Shown: positions 1 through 7,489, counted from the stretch's first letter. The stretch is DNA of 10,000 bases from Theodoxus fluviatilis (GCA_034096865.1 JAWQFJ010007917.1:72501-82500), one strand, 5' to 3'. The notes: generated from the letters alone by a model not told the origin. Program-made: numbers and translations.

Positions 1-1229
1 TGTCTCCGTATCTCTGTGTACATCTCTCTGTCTCCGTCTCTCTGTGTACGTCTCTCTGTCTCCGTCTCTCTGTGTACGTCTCTCTGTGTACGTCTCTCTG
101 TCTTCGTCTCTCTGTGTACGTCTCTTTGTCTCCATCTCTTTGTGTACGTCTCTCTGTCTCCGTCTCTCTGTGTACGTCTCTCTGTCTCCGTCGCTCTGTC
201 TACGTCTCTCTGTCTCCGTCTCTCTGTCTACGTCTCTCTGTGTACGTCTCTCTGTCTACGTCTCTCTGTCTACGTCTCTCAGTCTCCGTCTCTTTGTGTA
301 CGTCTCTTTGTCTCCGTCTCTCTGTGTACGTCTCTCTGTGTACGTCTCTCTGTCTTCGTCTCTCTGTCTACGTCTCTCTGTCTCCGTCTCTTTGTGTACG
401 TCTCTTTGTCTCCGTCTCTCTGTGTACGTCTCTCTGTGTACGTCTCTCATTGTATGTCTCTCTGTGTACGTCTCTCTGTGTACGTCTCTGTGTACGTCTC
501 GCTGTCTCCGTCTCTTTGTGTACGTCTCTCTGTGTACGTCTCTCTGTGTACATCTCTCTGTGTACGTCTCTCTGTGTACGTCTCTCTGTGTACGTCTCTC
601 TGTCTCCGTCTCTTTGTCTCCGCCTATCTGTGTACGTCTCTCTGTGTACGTCTCTCTGTGTACGTCTCTGTCTCAGTCTCTTTGTCTCCGTCTCTCTGTG
701 TACATCTCTCGGTCTCTGTCTCTCTGTCTCCGTCTCTCTGTCTTCGTCTCTTTGTCTACGTCTCTCTGTGTACGTCTCTCTGTGTACGTCTCTGTCTCCG
801 TTTCTTTGTCTCCGTCTCTCTGTGTACGTCTCTCGTGTACGTCTCTCTGTGTACGTCTCTGTCTCAGTCTCTTTGTCTCCGTCTCTCTGTGTACATCTCT
901 CGGTCTCCGTCTCTCTGTCTCCGTCTCTCTGTCTTCGTCTCTTTGTCTACGTCTCTGTGTCCGTCTCTCTGTACATCTCTCTGTGTACGTCTCTCTGTGT
1001 ACGTCTCTCTGTCTCCGTCTCTCTGTGTATGTCTCTGTCTTCGTTTATTTGTCTACGTCTCCCTATCTACGTCTCTTTGTCTACGTCTCTCTGTGTACGT
1101 CTCTCTGTGTACGTCTCTCTGTGTGCGTGTCTCTGTGTACGTCTTTCTGTCTCTGTCTCTCTGTCTCCATCTCTCTGTGTACGTCTTTCTGTATATGTCT
1201 CTCTGTCTCCATCTCTTTGTGTACGTCTA
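1..1229. repeat. 14-bp minisatellite array, left arm
   Basis: Tandem units of about 14 bp, mainly TCTCTCTGTGTACG, TCTCTCTGTCTCCG and TCTCTCTGTCTACG, run from the window edge to 1229, so the array continues to the left. Units differ by substitutions (TTTG for CTCTG, ACAT for ACGT) and by losses of 2 bp that give TCTCTGTG units. Nearly every unit carries one CpG, and the GTGTACG type also carries a GTAC palindrome. The plus strand is almost purely pyrimidine plus G. No stop codon arises in any forward frame, which explains the long open frames here; I do not regard them as genes. Confidence 0.97.
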
Positions 1230-1234
1230 TCCCC

Positions 1235-1412
1235 CTGTGGGTTGGGGGTGAGAATGGACCCATCGCGTCTCCCTACGCAATTCGTAAGAAGCAAATAACT
1301 AGGGCCACCGTGACTTCATTTGCGTTTACTTTAAACTGTTCTAGTAATTTTCGTGCTTTAATGACCTCACATAGCGTACACAGGCTGATAGACCGAAAAA
1401 CTCCATCCCTCC
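1235..1412 (+). mobile_element. SINE-like interspersed element, copy 1
   Basis: This 178-bp non-satellite island sits inside the minisatellite. It aligns with 3887-4055 over its whole length. The head is shared (CTGTGGGTTGGGG, then AGAAT, CATCGC, CCCT, ACG, TTCGTAAGAAG versus TTTGTAAAAGT, CAAATAA, TAGGG, GACTT). The end is also shared (GGCTGA, AG, CC, then AAAAC/ATAAC and CTCCAT/CTTCAT). It codes for nothing recognisable. From memory this head type is common in mollusc genomes, but I cannot assign a family name. The element ends in CCATCCCTCCCTC, a typical simple tail, and satellite resumes immediately. TGTGTACGTCT lies on both sides, but that is also the satellite unit, so it cannot be claimed as a target-site duplication. 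Confidence 0.75.
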
Positions 1413-2835
1413 CTCATGTGTACGTCTCTCTGTCTCCGTCTCTCTGTCTCCGTCTCTCTGTCTCCGTCTCTCTGTCTACGTCTCTCTGTGTACGTCTCTC
1501 TGTCTCCGTCTCTCTGTCTCCGTCTCTCTGTCTACGTCTCTCTGTGTACGTCTCTCTGTCTCCGTCTCTCTGTGTACGTCTCTCTGTGTACGTCTCTCTG
1601 TCTCCGTCTCTCTGTTTACGTCTCTCTGTGTACGTCTCTCTGTCTCCGTCTCTCTGTCTCCGTCTCTCTATCTCCGTCTCTCTGTCTCCGTCTCTCTGTC
1701 TCCGTCTCTCTGTCTCCGTCTCTCTGTCTTCGTTTCTTTGTCTACGTCTCTCTGTGTACGTCTCTTTGTCTCCGTCTCTCTGTCTCCGTCTCTCTGTCTC
1801 CGTCTCTCTGTCTCCGTCTCTCTGTCTCCGTCTCTCTGTCTCCGTCTCTCTGTCTCCGTCTCTCTGTCTCCGTCTCTTCGTCTACGTCTCTCTGTGTACT
1901 TCCCTCTGTGTACGTCTCTGTGTACGTCTCTTTGTCTCCGTCTCTCTGTGTACGTCTCTTTGTATACGTCTCTATGTCTCCGTCTCTCTGTCTCCGTCTC
2001 TCTATGTACGTCTCTCTGTGTATTTCTCTCTGTCTCCGTCTCTCTGTGTACATATCTCTGTCTCCGTCTCTTTGTGTACGTCTGTCTGTGTACATCTCTG
2101 TGTACATCTCTGTGTACGTCTCTCTGTGTACGTCTCTCTGTCTCCGTCTCTCTGTGTACGTCTCTCTGTCTCCGTCTCTTTGTCTACGTCTCTCTGTGCA
2201 CGTCTCTGTCTCCGTCTATCCGTCTCTGTCTCTTTGTCTCCTTGTCTCCGTCTCTCTGTGTACGTCTCTCTGTGTACGTCTCTCTGTATCCGTATCTCTG
2301 TGTACGTCTCTCTGTGTACGTTTCTCTGTGTACGTCTCTGTCTCCGTCTTTCTGTCTCTGTCTCTTTGTCTCCGTCTCTTCATCTACGTCTCTCTGTCTC
2401 CGTCTCTTTGTCTCCGTCTCTCTGTGTACGTCTCTCTGTGTACGTCTCTCTGTGTACGTCTCTCTGTGTACGTCTCTTTGTCTCCGTCTCTCTACATACG
2501 TCTCTCTTTCTCCGTCTCTCTGTGTACGTCTCTCTATCTCCGTCTCTCTGTGTACGTCTCTCTATCTCCGTCTCTCTGTGTACGTCTCTCTGTGTACGTC
2601 TCTCTGTCTCCGTCTCTCTGTGTACGTCTCTCTGTCTCCGTCTCTCTGTGTACGTCTCTCTGTCTCCGTCTCTTTGTCTACGTCTCTCTGTGCACGTCTC
2701 TCTGTCTCCGTCTATCCGTCTCTGTCTCTTTGTCTCCTTGTCTCCGTCTCTCTGTGTACGTCTCTCTGTGTACGTCTCTCTGTGTACGTCTCTCTGTATC
2801 CGTCTCTCTGTGTACGTCTCTCTGTGTACGTTTCT
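1413..2835. repeat. 14-bp minisatellite array, right arm
   Basis: The same 14-bp family as the left arm resumes here. The first 460 bp are enriched in the TCTCTCTGTCTCCG type, with long homogeneous runs near 1430-1480, 1640-1720 and 1770-1870. Further right the GTGTACG and GTCTCCG types alternate. A rare variant block at 2160-2335 (TGCACG, CTATCCGTC, TTTGTCTCCTTGTC) recurs at 2650-2835, showing internal segmental duplication. There is no evidence of a gene. Confidence 0.96.
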
Positions 2836-3040
2836 CTGCGTCTCTCTCTCTCAGTGTCTCCGTCTCTCTCTCAGTGTCTCCGTCTCTCTCTCTCAGTGTC
2901 TCCGTCTCTCTCTCAGTGTCTCCGTCTCTCTCTCAGTGTCTCCGTCTCTCTCTCTCTCTCAGTGTCTCCGTCTCTCTCTCAGTGTCTCCGTCTCTCTCTT
3001 AGTGTCTCCGTCTCTCTCTCAGTGTCTCAGTCTCTCTCAG
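2836..3040. repeat. Variant minisatellite, TCTCAGTGTCTCCG units
   Basis: The unit changes to roughly CTCTCTCTCAGTGTCTCCGT with period 18-26 bp. The spread comes from a variable number of TC dinucleotides before CAGTGTCTCCG. About ten units are visible. GTAC, frequent in the main array, is absent here. This looks like an independently amplified edge variant of the main array. Confidence 0.9.
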
Positions 3041-3102
3041 TGTCTCTGTCTGTCTGTTCGTTCGTCCGTCCGTCCGTCTGTCTGTCTGTCTCTCTCTCTC
3101 TA
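3041..3102. repeat. GTCT/GTTC/GTCC tetranucleotide tract
   Basis: The array ends in tetranucleotides: GTCTGTCTGTTCGTTC, then CGTCCGTCCGTC, CTGTCTGTCTGTC and TC dinucleotides, finishing at the palindrome CTCTAGAG. This is a 4-bp microsatellite bordering the minisatellite. Confidence 0.85.
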
Positions 3103-3371
3103 GAGTAAGAGAAAAGGTAAGAATAAGGATTTGAAGAGGGAAAAAAGGAGGAGCAAGAAGAAAAAGATAAACAGGAGGAGGAGACATAGAAAAATAGAGG
3201 AGGAGGAGGAGCAGGAGCAGGAGGGGAAAGAGGAGGAGAAAGAGGAGAAAGAGGAGAAAGAGGAGGAGCAGGAGGAGGAGGAACAGGAGGAGGAGGAGGA
3301 CGAGGAGGACGAGGACGAGGACGACGAGGACGAGGACGACGAGGACGAGGAGGAGGAGAAAAGAAAAAACG
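3103..3371. repeat. Polypurine GAGGAG tract
   Basis: An almost pure purine plus strand made of GAG, GGA and AAG triplets, with GACGAG variants at 3300-3350. It follows directly on the pyrimidine-rich satellite, so the purine-rich strand flips at about 3103. Translation gives only E/K/D runs on the plus strand and S/L/P runs on the minus strand, so I do not call a gene. Long homopurine mirror-like tracts of this kind can form triplex structures (known property, not shown here). Confidence 0.9.
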
Positions 3372-3557
3372 ACAACAACAACAATTCGAGATGGATTGCA
3401 CAGCATCTGGGCTCCGTAGTTTTCCACCTTTATCATAAGTCTTCCTCGTCAGCTCTACTCGACCCACGCTATCACCTTGCACGGACAAAACTGTTCAAGT
3501 CCATGACAAAACCCTACGTTCGTGCCCGCGGTGAGCTCTTCTCAAGCTAAAAAAAAC
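3372..3557. other. Short unique spacer, no gene seen
   Basis: Unique sequence between the polypurine tract and the repeated 81-bp element. The plus frame is open from the polypurine tract to a TAA at 3548-3550, but nothing in the translated 50 residues is recognisable and there is no clear splice acceptor. A CCGCGGTGAGC sequence near 3528 would pass as a donor-like site. I see nothing firm. Confidence 0.5.
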
Positions 3558-3643
3558 AAACACTCATTGAAATGAAATAACTGTACAGTGAGTGTCAAAT
3601 AAAATTTGATTGCATTCATGCTTTTGGGAGTACTTTTTCTTTC
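3558..3643 (+). repeat. 81-bp repeat with AATAAA, copy 1
   Basis: Positions 3561-3641 match 7408-7488 with five substitutions and no gaps over 81 bp (about 94 percent). The element contains AATAAA at 3598-3603 within the palindrome TCAAAT-AAA-ATTTGA. Just before it is CACTCATTG, which can pair with CAGTGAGTG at the other end of a 16-nt loop. Sequences flanking the two copies do not match, so this is a dispersed unit rather than part of a long duplication. A retroelement 3' end or a small non-autonomous element are both possible. Confidence 0.85.
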
Positions 3644-3658
3644 CACCTGGTAGTGGTG

Positions 3659-3661
<3 letters not shown>

Positions 3662-3745
<84 letters not shown>
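3662..3745. repeat. (AT)42 microsatellite
   Basis: An uninterrupted AT dinucleotide run of 84 bp. It lies about 20 bp after the 81-bp repeat and before the second SINE-like copy. The absence of any interruption suggests recent expansion; self-complementary AT runs can extrude cruciforms (known property). Confidence 0.98.
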
Positions 3746-3749
<4 letters not shown>

Positions 3750-3886
3750 TTCTCTTCGATGTCACAGATGAATTCATCAGCGGTGAGTTGATTCACGTAC
3801 TGCCATTAGTTGGTGACATGTCTGTCACGCTCCTGCAGCTAAAAAAACGGTCAATCATCAACTGGCTAAGCGGAAGAACAACGCTT
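3746..3886. other. Unique spacer, no gene seen
   Basis: About 140 bp of unique sequence between the AT run and the second SINE-like copy. It includes an A7 run at 3841. No open frame of interest and no recognisable motif. Confidence 0.5.
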
Positions 3887-4055
3887 CTGTGGGTTGGGGT
3901 AAGAATACACTCATCGCATCCCTCTACGTGATTTGTAAAAGTCAAATAAGTAGGGAGACTTGACTTGATTTGAGTCGAACCAGCTCCAGTGAATGTCATG
4001 ATCAGTGGCTTACACAGCCTACAATGGCTGAAAGGCCATAACACTTCATTCTTCT
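3887..4055 (+). mobile_element. SINE-like interspersed element, copy 2
   Basis: This copy aligns with 1235-1412 in the same orientation. It starts at CTGTGGGTTGGGG and ends near GGCTGAAAGGCCATAACACTTCATTC. The first 80 bp and last 35 bp match well; the middle is more diverged. A CTTCTTATAT tail leads within a few bases into the (CAT)n array, as expected when a SINE tail seeds a microsatellite. A TGGTTCGACTC sequence on the minus strand near 3980 resembles a tRNA-type B box, but copy 1 does not share it, so I do not rely on it. Confidence 0.75.
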
Positions 4056-4059
4056 TATA

Positions 4060-4230
<171 letters not shown>

Positions 4231-4747
4231 ACCAACAGAAGAACTCTGCAGTCAGCACACACGATTGCATTGTGAGGCGCGTTAGGGTCCGAGAATGGAA
4301 AAGTGTACGTACACGGAAAATATTTGCTGTTCGATTGTTCATTTGTATATAAAGATCTCACATCAGTTTTTCACTTCATGGAGCACATCATGGTGTCATA
4401 TCGAATGGTACGGGAATTTTTCAACGAAACAAAGCAACCTGGGTTCAACTGTAACGACGCGCCTTAGGCCAACGTGTTTTTAACAGTCTGAGCACTGGCT
4501 ACAATGAGACCTCTGTGTGGTGTGTGCGTTTCCTCATGATCGGTCTGCGCATTCAGCTTGTGTGTTGCTCTGTGTCGTTGTCCCAGCTGCACATGAGCGT
4601 CGTTTTGTCCTGCTACCAAGCCGTCATCTGGGCAAGGTGTCAACCTTCACACATGTTTCAGATCCGCAATCTATGGCACATCGTCAGACATTTCTGGACT
4701 TATCAAGTTATATCTTGAATTATAATCACAAATGAAAAGTGCATGAT
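4231..4747. other. Unique region without recognisable gene
   Basis: About 515 bp of ordinary-composition sequence. Two overlapping plus-strand open frames near 4515-4735 encode roughly 70 residues each. Both lack a convincing start and show no recognisable motif. GGGTTCAACT at 4440 faintly resembles a tRNA B box but no A box or cloverleaf accompanies it. I see no gene, RNA or element I can support. Confidence 0.5.
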
Positions 4748-4772
4748 CCCCCCCCCCACCCCCCCCACCCCC
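4748..4772 (-). repeat. C-run, G-quadruplex-prone on minus strand
   Basis: The plus strand reads C10-A-C8-A-C5, so the minus strand has three long G runs separated by single T. It sits exactly where the LINE fragment ends (minus-strand stop at 4775-4773). It may mark the truncation point or be a later low-complexity expansion. Quadruplex formation is inferred from the G-run pattern only. Confidence 0.8.
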
Positions 4773-5214
4773 TCAAAAGTGTGTCCAAGCAATGCTTTCT
4801 TGCTCTCTTCGGATAACTTGCCCGATCCAGCTAAATCGCCGTCTCATTATCTGGTGTCCAAACTTTCTTGATTGCCCTGGGCTAGTCGCTGTTAGTTAGA
4901 GGTCATGTTGGTCAAGAAGACTTGCAGGATTTTCCTTATGTTGTTTGTGTGGAACTATGAAGTTTGGTAAGGTCGTCTTCCATCCTCATCCAGCATCCGA
5001 AGCCATACAATTGAGGGGAAAGGACACAGCTCTGGTACAGTTTTCGTTTGGTGTTGGCACTATACTGAGAGAACCTCCACACATTATTCAGCATTCTGAA
5101 GGTGTTTCTGGCCTTGCTGAGATTATTTTTGTCGTTTCCTGTTCCTCCATCATGCTCAACGGTGCTGCCCATGTAAATGAACTCTTCACTTGTAAAGGAA
5201 TACAAACTGGTCAT
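4773..5214 (-). pseudogene. Non-LTR retrotransposon reverse transcriptase, C-terminal fragment
   Basis: The minus strand encodes the region just after the palm domain of a LINE endonuclease/reverse-transcriptase polyprotein. Frame one (5214 to 4936) reads EEFIYMGSTVEHDGG, then LSKARNTFRMLNNVW, KLYQSCVL, and LYGFGCW where the family has LLYGxExW. A one-base loss near 4954 moves homology to a second frame (FHTNNIRKILQVF), which meets a TAA near 4893. A further shift near 4850 leads to IMRRRFSWIGQVIRREQESIA and a stop at 4775-4773. The catalytic YADD motif, the endonuclease and the 3' UTR are all missing, so the copy is truncated at both ends and dead. The motif order fits the RTE/CR1-like elements common in invertebrates; the exact clade is uncertain. 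The identification as a non-LTR RT is secure from these motifs. Confidence 0.9.
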
Positions 5215-5883
5215 CTGTCAGAGTTAAAACACTACTAAAAGGTAAATTAAATAACCCCCAATGCTCTGGTTTTGGGAGAGATATGAATATATCCTTTGTA
5301 TACAAATGCGGTGCTGAGATCGGTGAACTGCTGGTTTAAGCTACTTAGAATGGAGGATGATAGATACCCAAACATTGTGTACATGTCTAAGTAGAATAAC
5401 CCGGGCCCGTATGCATGAGAAGGGGGTAACGTCTTACTGTGTGAGTGAGTGTCAACTAACCTAACCTAATGTTCCTTTCCTCTCATGTCTATTTTGACTT
5501 TTGACTGGACATTTTGAAGATTGTTTTTCCACCCGTGTCTGTTTCGCTAACCAAAGCAATCACAACAACTTGTACTATTCTATGTTGCACAGATAATAAA
5601 CCTCTGTTGACTCAAATATTATACACTTCAAACGTCAGAAAGTGTTTTAGAACACAAGTGTGCCTCTTTTGTCTGACTGTCAATGACTGATCAACACCAT
5701 CATGAACCCTTAACCAGCAACGAACAACACATACATACACATGGAATTTCAGACGAAAACCTAAAAGCCCTCTTTTTTCCTATTGACGTCACAACGCTAT
5801 TTCCTCGTGTACTTGTTTCCTGGTTGAAGCTGAAACTCTATCAGACGACCACCATGCAGTGATTTCTCTTTTCACAAACCTAC
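5215..5883. other. Unique region without recognisable gene
   Basis: About 670 bp with no supportable gene. Small items: CCCGGGCCCGTATGCATGAG near 5400 resembles the start of interspersed repeats seen in invertebrate DNA (weak recollection). A perfect TGACGTCA palindrome (cAMP-response-element consensus) lies at 5784-5791 but could be chance. AACCTAACCTAA at 5458-5469 is only two telomere-like units. Nothing else stands out. Confidence 0.5.
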
Positions 5884-5947
5884 GCCCCCCAAAAAACAAA
5901 ACAAAAAACAAACAATAAACCCACCGGTCCCCCCCCCCCCCCCCCCC
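5884..5947. repeat. A/C low-complexity tract and C19 homopolymer
   Basis: A run of C6, A-rich AAAAAACAAAACAAAAAAC, then a 19-base C homopolymer at 5929-5947. The minus-strand open frame crossing it gives a glycine run and is not considered a gene. Homopolymers of this length are prone to length error in assembly. Confidence 0.9.
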
Positions 5948-6208
5948 TCCGTTCCCATCATCATGCTTGAATAAAAGATAAAAGCTCATATTGTAGGATG
6001 GGCGCATCTTTTGCCTGACTGAAAGAGGTAAGGAACAAACACATAATTAAAGCATGGGAAGTTCGCCGCAGGAAGGGAAAGCCTCCATTTCACTGATTTT
6101 GTCTATTCTTTCTGTGCCTCACTTCCTGTGCTTGATTTGACTGGGTCCGATAGGTGGATAGTAGGGGCGCGTTTGTAGGGGGACCAATCCCTTGACTTTC
6201 ATATCATC
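5948..6208. other. Unique spacer, no gene seen
   Basis: About 260 bp. A good 5' splice-site sequence, GAGGTAAGG, is present on the plus strand near 6025-6033, but every upstream frame is closed close by. It would be the 3' untranslated region if the minus-strand candidate exon at 6209-6352 is real, although no AATAAA is visible on that strand here. Confidence 0.4.
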
Positions 6209-6352
6209 CTAGCATTCTTTTTTAATCAGTTCCCGACAGTACACATTGGCCAGGTTCTCCAACTCATTTTCTTCTCTCACATGCACGGCTGTGATGTTCG
6301 AGCCTATCCATCTTCCTACTTCTTGCGACCACCCTGAAGCCTGATACTGCGT
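6209..6352 (-). CDS. Candidate terminal exon, unknown protein
   Basis: On the minus strand a good 3' splice site, TTTCTTGCAG, ends at 6353. It is followed by 47 open codons and TAG at 6211-6209. The peptide starts TQYQASGWSQEVGRWIG and ends NVYCRELIKKEC; it is balanced, soluble-looking and partly acidic. The frame is also open 14 codons upstream of the acceptor. A second frame is open after the same acceptor but ends sooner in an Arg-rich peptide. I do not recognise the sequence. It could be the last exon of a gene whose previous exon is at 6395-6523, a fragment of an old gene, or chance; 47 codons alone is weak. No transcript-end signal was found. Confidence 0.3.
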   Translation of the reverse strand, partial: TQYQASGWSQEVGRWIGSNITAVHVREENELENLANVYCRELIKKEC

Positions 6353-6394
6353 CTGCAAGAAACCAACGAAAGTAGTTATTACATAGGGAAATAT

Positions 6395-6523
6395 TTAACT
6401 GAAACAGGAACAGATAATGCGTATGAGTTTTGTGGCCCGCTTGTAGTCTCGGCGATTGTGAATGCAGGCAACAACTCGAACCTTGGTGCCCTGGGTGTAG
6501 GTCGTGATGGCAAGTACGTCTCC
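6395..6523 (-). CDS. Candidate internal exon, unknown protein
   Basis: The minus strand is open from after a possible acceptor (GTGCTTAG at 6531-6524) for 42 codons to a TAA at 6397-6395. The peptide includes GDVLAITTYTQGTKVRVVAC followed by IHNRRDYKRATKLIRI. Codons end mostly in C or G, unlike the AT-rich flanks, and the hydrophobic alternation suggests beta strands. It lies 42 bp upstream of the candidate exon at 6209-6352 in the same frame, but no strong donor separates them and that would be a very short intron. Two other frames, one on the plus strand, are also open here, so the reading is uncertain. Not recognised. Confidence 0.25.
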   Translation of the reverse strand, partial: GDVLAITTYTQGTKVRVVACIHNRRDYKRATKLIRIICSCFS

Positions 6524-6532
6524 CTAAGCACC

Positions 6533-6902
6533 TGACGTAAATGGCAAGAAGTAGATATGGATACAGAAAAATGGGTTTGATTTTGTACTGCAATGCTCCA
6601 TCCAATTCTGAGTGTTCAAACTGCAGACATTTACCCCCATTTATCAGGCACAAGCCTTTTGTCATATCAGTATTTCCTAAGAAAACATGCAGCAAGGTAA
6701 AAATAAGGCAAAAAGTAAAGGCGCTCTTTTCTATATTGTGACTTTCCATCCACAGAGGGGTGCCCATTTCCTTCATTCTGGTCATCACCATCAGTTCTTA
6801 AAACAGAGCTGAAATCTTGCAGAGATGGATGGGTGGTTGGGGATCCAGAGAATAGTGAAATCAAGTACAGACTTTAACTTTGGTTCTTCATGCTTGCTGC
6901 AG
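6533..6902. other. Unique region, possible intron
   Basis: About 370 bp without a supportable gene. Its right end carries a good plus-strand 3' splice-site sequence, TTGGTTCTTCATGCTTGCTGCAG, ending at 6902. Otherwise nothing recognisable. Confidence 0.4.
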
Positions 6903-7094
6903 TCATCATTGTGTACACACATTAACATGTTCACGGACAGAAGGAGGGAAAGAGCACAACATTCCTGGATAGATGGAGGGGGAGCTGACAGTAGACTTGG
7001 TGTGCGGCCTGAGACGTGTGATGGATGTTCCACCTGTATCGCACTCTACCGAAATCTTGCGACGAGCAGCACTGGAGTGCGAGAATTCAGACAA
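6903..7094 (+). CDS. Candidate internal exon, unknown protein
   Basis: A strong pyrimidine-rich acceptor ending in TGCAG at 6902 is followed by 64 open codons to a possible donor, CAA|GTAGGA at 7095. Only this frame is open after the acceptor. The peptide is charged at first (MFTDRRRERAQHSWIDGGG) and later contains ETCDGCSTCIALYRNL, with a CxxCxxC cluster. The phase (0) does not match the phase (1) needed by the following candidate exon, so they cannot be joined by these sites alone. Not recognised, and the opposite strand is also open. Could be chance. Confidence 0.25.
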
Positions 7095-7159
7095 GTAGGA
7101 ACATCGTTTGGCATAATTATCATTGATTCCAATATTCCCCGTCACTCAGTCATTTTCAG

Positions 7160-7422
7160 CGTGTTGTAAGAGCTTCTCGTCCAAGTACGAAAGTCGTTTG
7201 CCTTCTCGTGCAAATTGTCTTCTGTGTGAGAGCGATCTGTCACCGATGCGAGTTCTCATTTCAGTTGCAGACAAAAAGCATTTTTACATCCTTAAACGCC
7301 ATGTGATTTCCGATCGTTTGCCCCATGTGGACAGCGTTTGTAGTGCTCCGTGCCGTTGCAAGCAATGTCATATTCCTGTGAATGGTAAATGTATTTGCAC
7401 TACAAACCACTCAATGAAATGA
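7160..7422 (+). CDS. Candidate terminal exon, cysteine-rich unknown protein
   Basis: The acceptor CATTTTCAG ends at 7159. An open frame runs to TGA at 7420-7422, about 87 codons, or 99 if begun at an upstream ATA/ATG-like start near 7123. The peptide holds CC near the start, CLLCESDL, DKKHFYILKRHV, then VCSAPCRCKQC and GKCICTT close to the end. This spacing of cysteines suggests a metal-binding or disulphide-rich small domain. AATAAA at 7445-7450 lies 22 bp after the stop, a usual distance for a very short 3' UTR. The last four codons and the signal lie inside the repeated 81-bp element, so the stop and signal may have been supplied by an insertion. A second frame is open for most of the stretch. 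Not recognised. Confidence 0.35.
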
Positions 7423-7489
7423 AATAACTGTTCAGTGAGTGTCAAATAAAATTTGATTACATTCATACTTTTGGGATTACTTTTTCTTC
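7404..7489 (+). repeat. 81-bp repeat with AATAAA, copy 2
   Basis: Positions 7408-7488 match 3561-3641 with five substitutions and no gaps. AATAAA at 7445-7450 and the palindrome TCAAAT-AAA-ATTTGA are conserved. The outer stem is weaker here because CACTCAATG has one mismatch against CAGTGAGTG. It overlaps the end of the candidate terminal exon at 7160-7422. Confidence 0.85.
7445..7450 (+). promoter_or_regulatory. Polyadenylation signal AATAAA
   Basis: Canonical AATAAA, 22 bp after the TGA of the candidate plus-strand terminal exon and followed by a T-rich stretch (ACTTTTTCTT at 7479-7488), as expected downstream of a cleavage site. The same hexamer is present in the other repeat copy at 3598-3603. 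Usage is inferred. Confidence 0.4.

Noticed and set aside
16..1251. Long plus-strand open frames of 400 to 1000 codons in the first 3 kb
   Set aside because: They are translations of the stop-free 14-bp satellite, the same peptide cycle in all three frames, with no domain and no splice or start context.
1..3040. CRISPR-like array
   Set aside because: Units are contiguous with no unique spacers, and the genome appears eukaryotic.
3131..3550. Acidic E/K/D-rich open frame over the GAGGAG tract
   Set aside because: Its composition is entirely explained by purine triplets; the last 50 residues have no recognisable feature.
3970..3990. tRNA B-box-like TGGTTCGACTC on the minus strand in SINE copy 2
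   Set aside because: Not conserved in copy 1 and there is no A box at the right distance.
4505..4735. Two overlapping 70-codon plus-strand frames
   Set aside because: No recognisable motif, no convincing start, no splice context; either could be chance.
5458..5469. AACCTAACCTAA, telomere-like
   Set aside because: Only two units; expected by chance and not at an array.
5789..6007. Minus-strand open frame with a glycine run
   Set aside because: The run comes from the C19 homopolymer; the rest shows no motif and the frame depends on homopolymer length.
6541..6741. 66-codon plus-strand frame and the 175-codon minus frame opposite it
   Set aside because: The 175-codon frame crosses candidate splice sites in a frame that gives a low-quality peptide, and the plus frame shows no motif.
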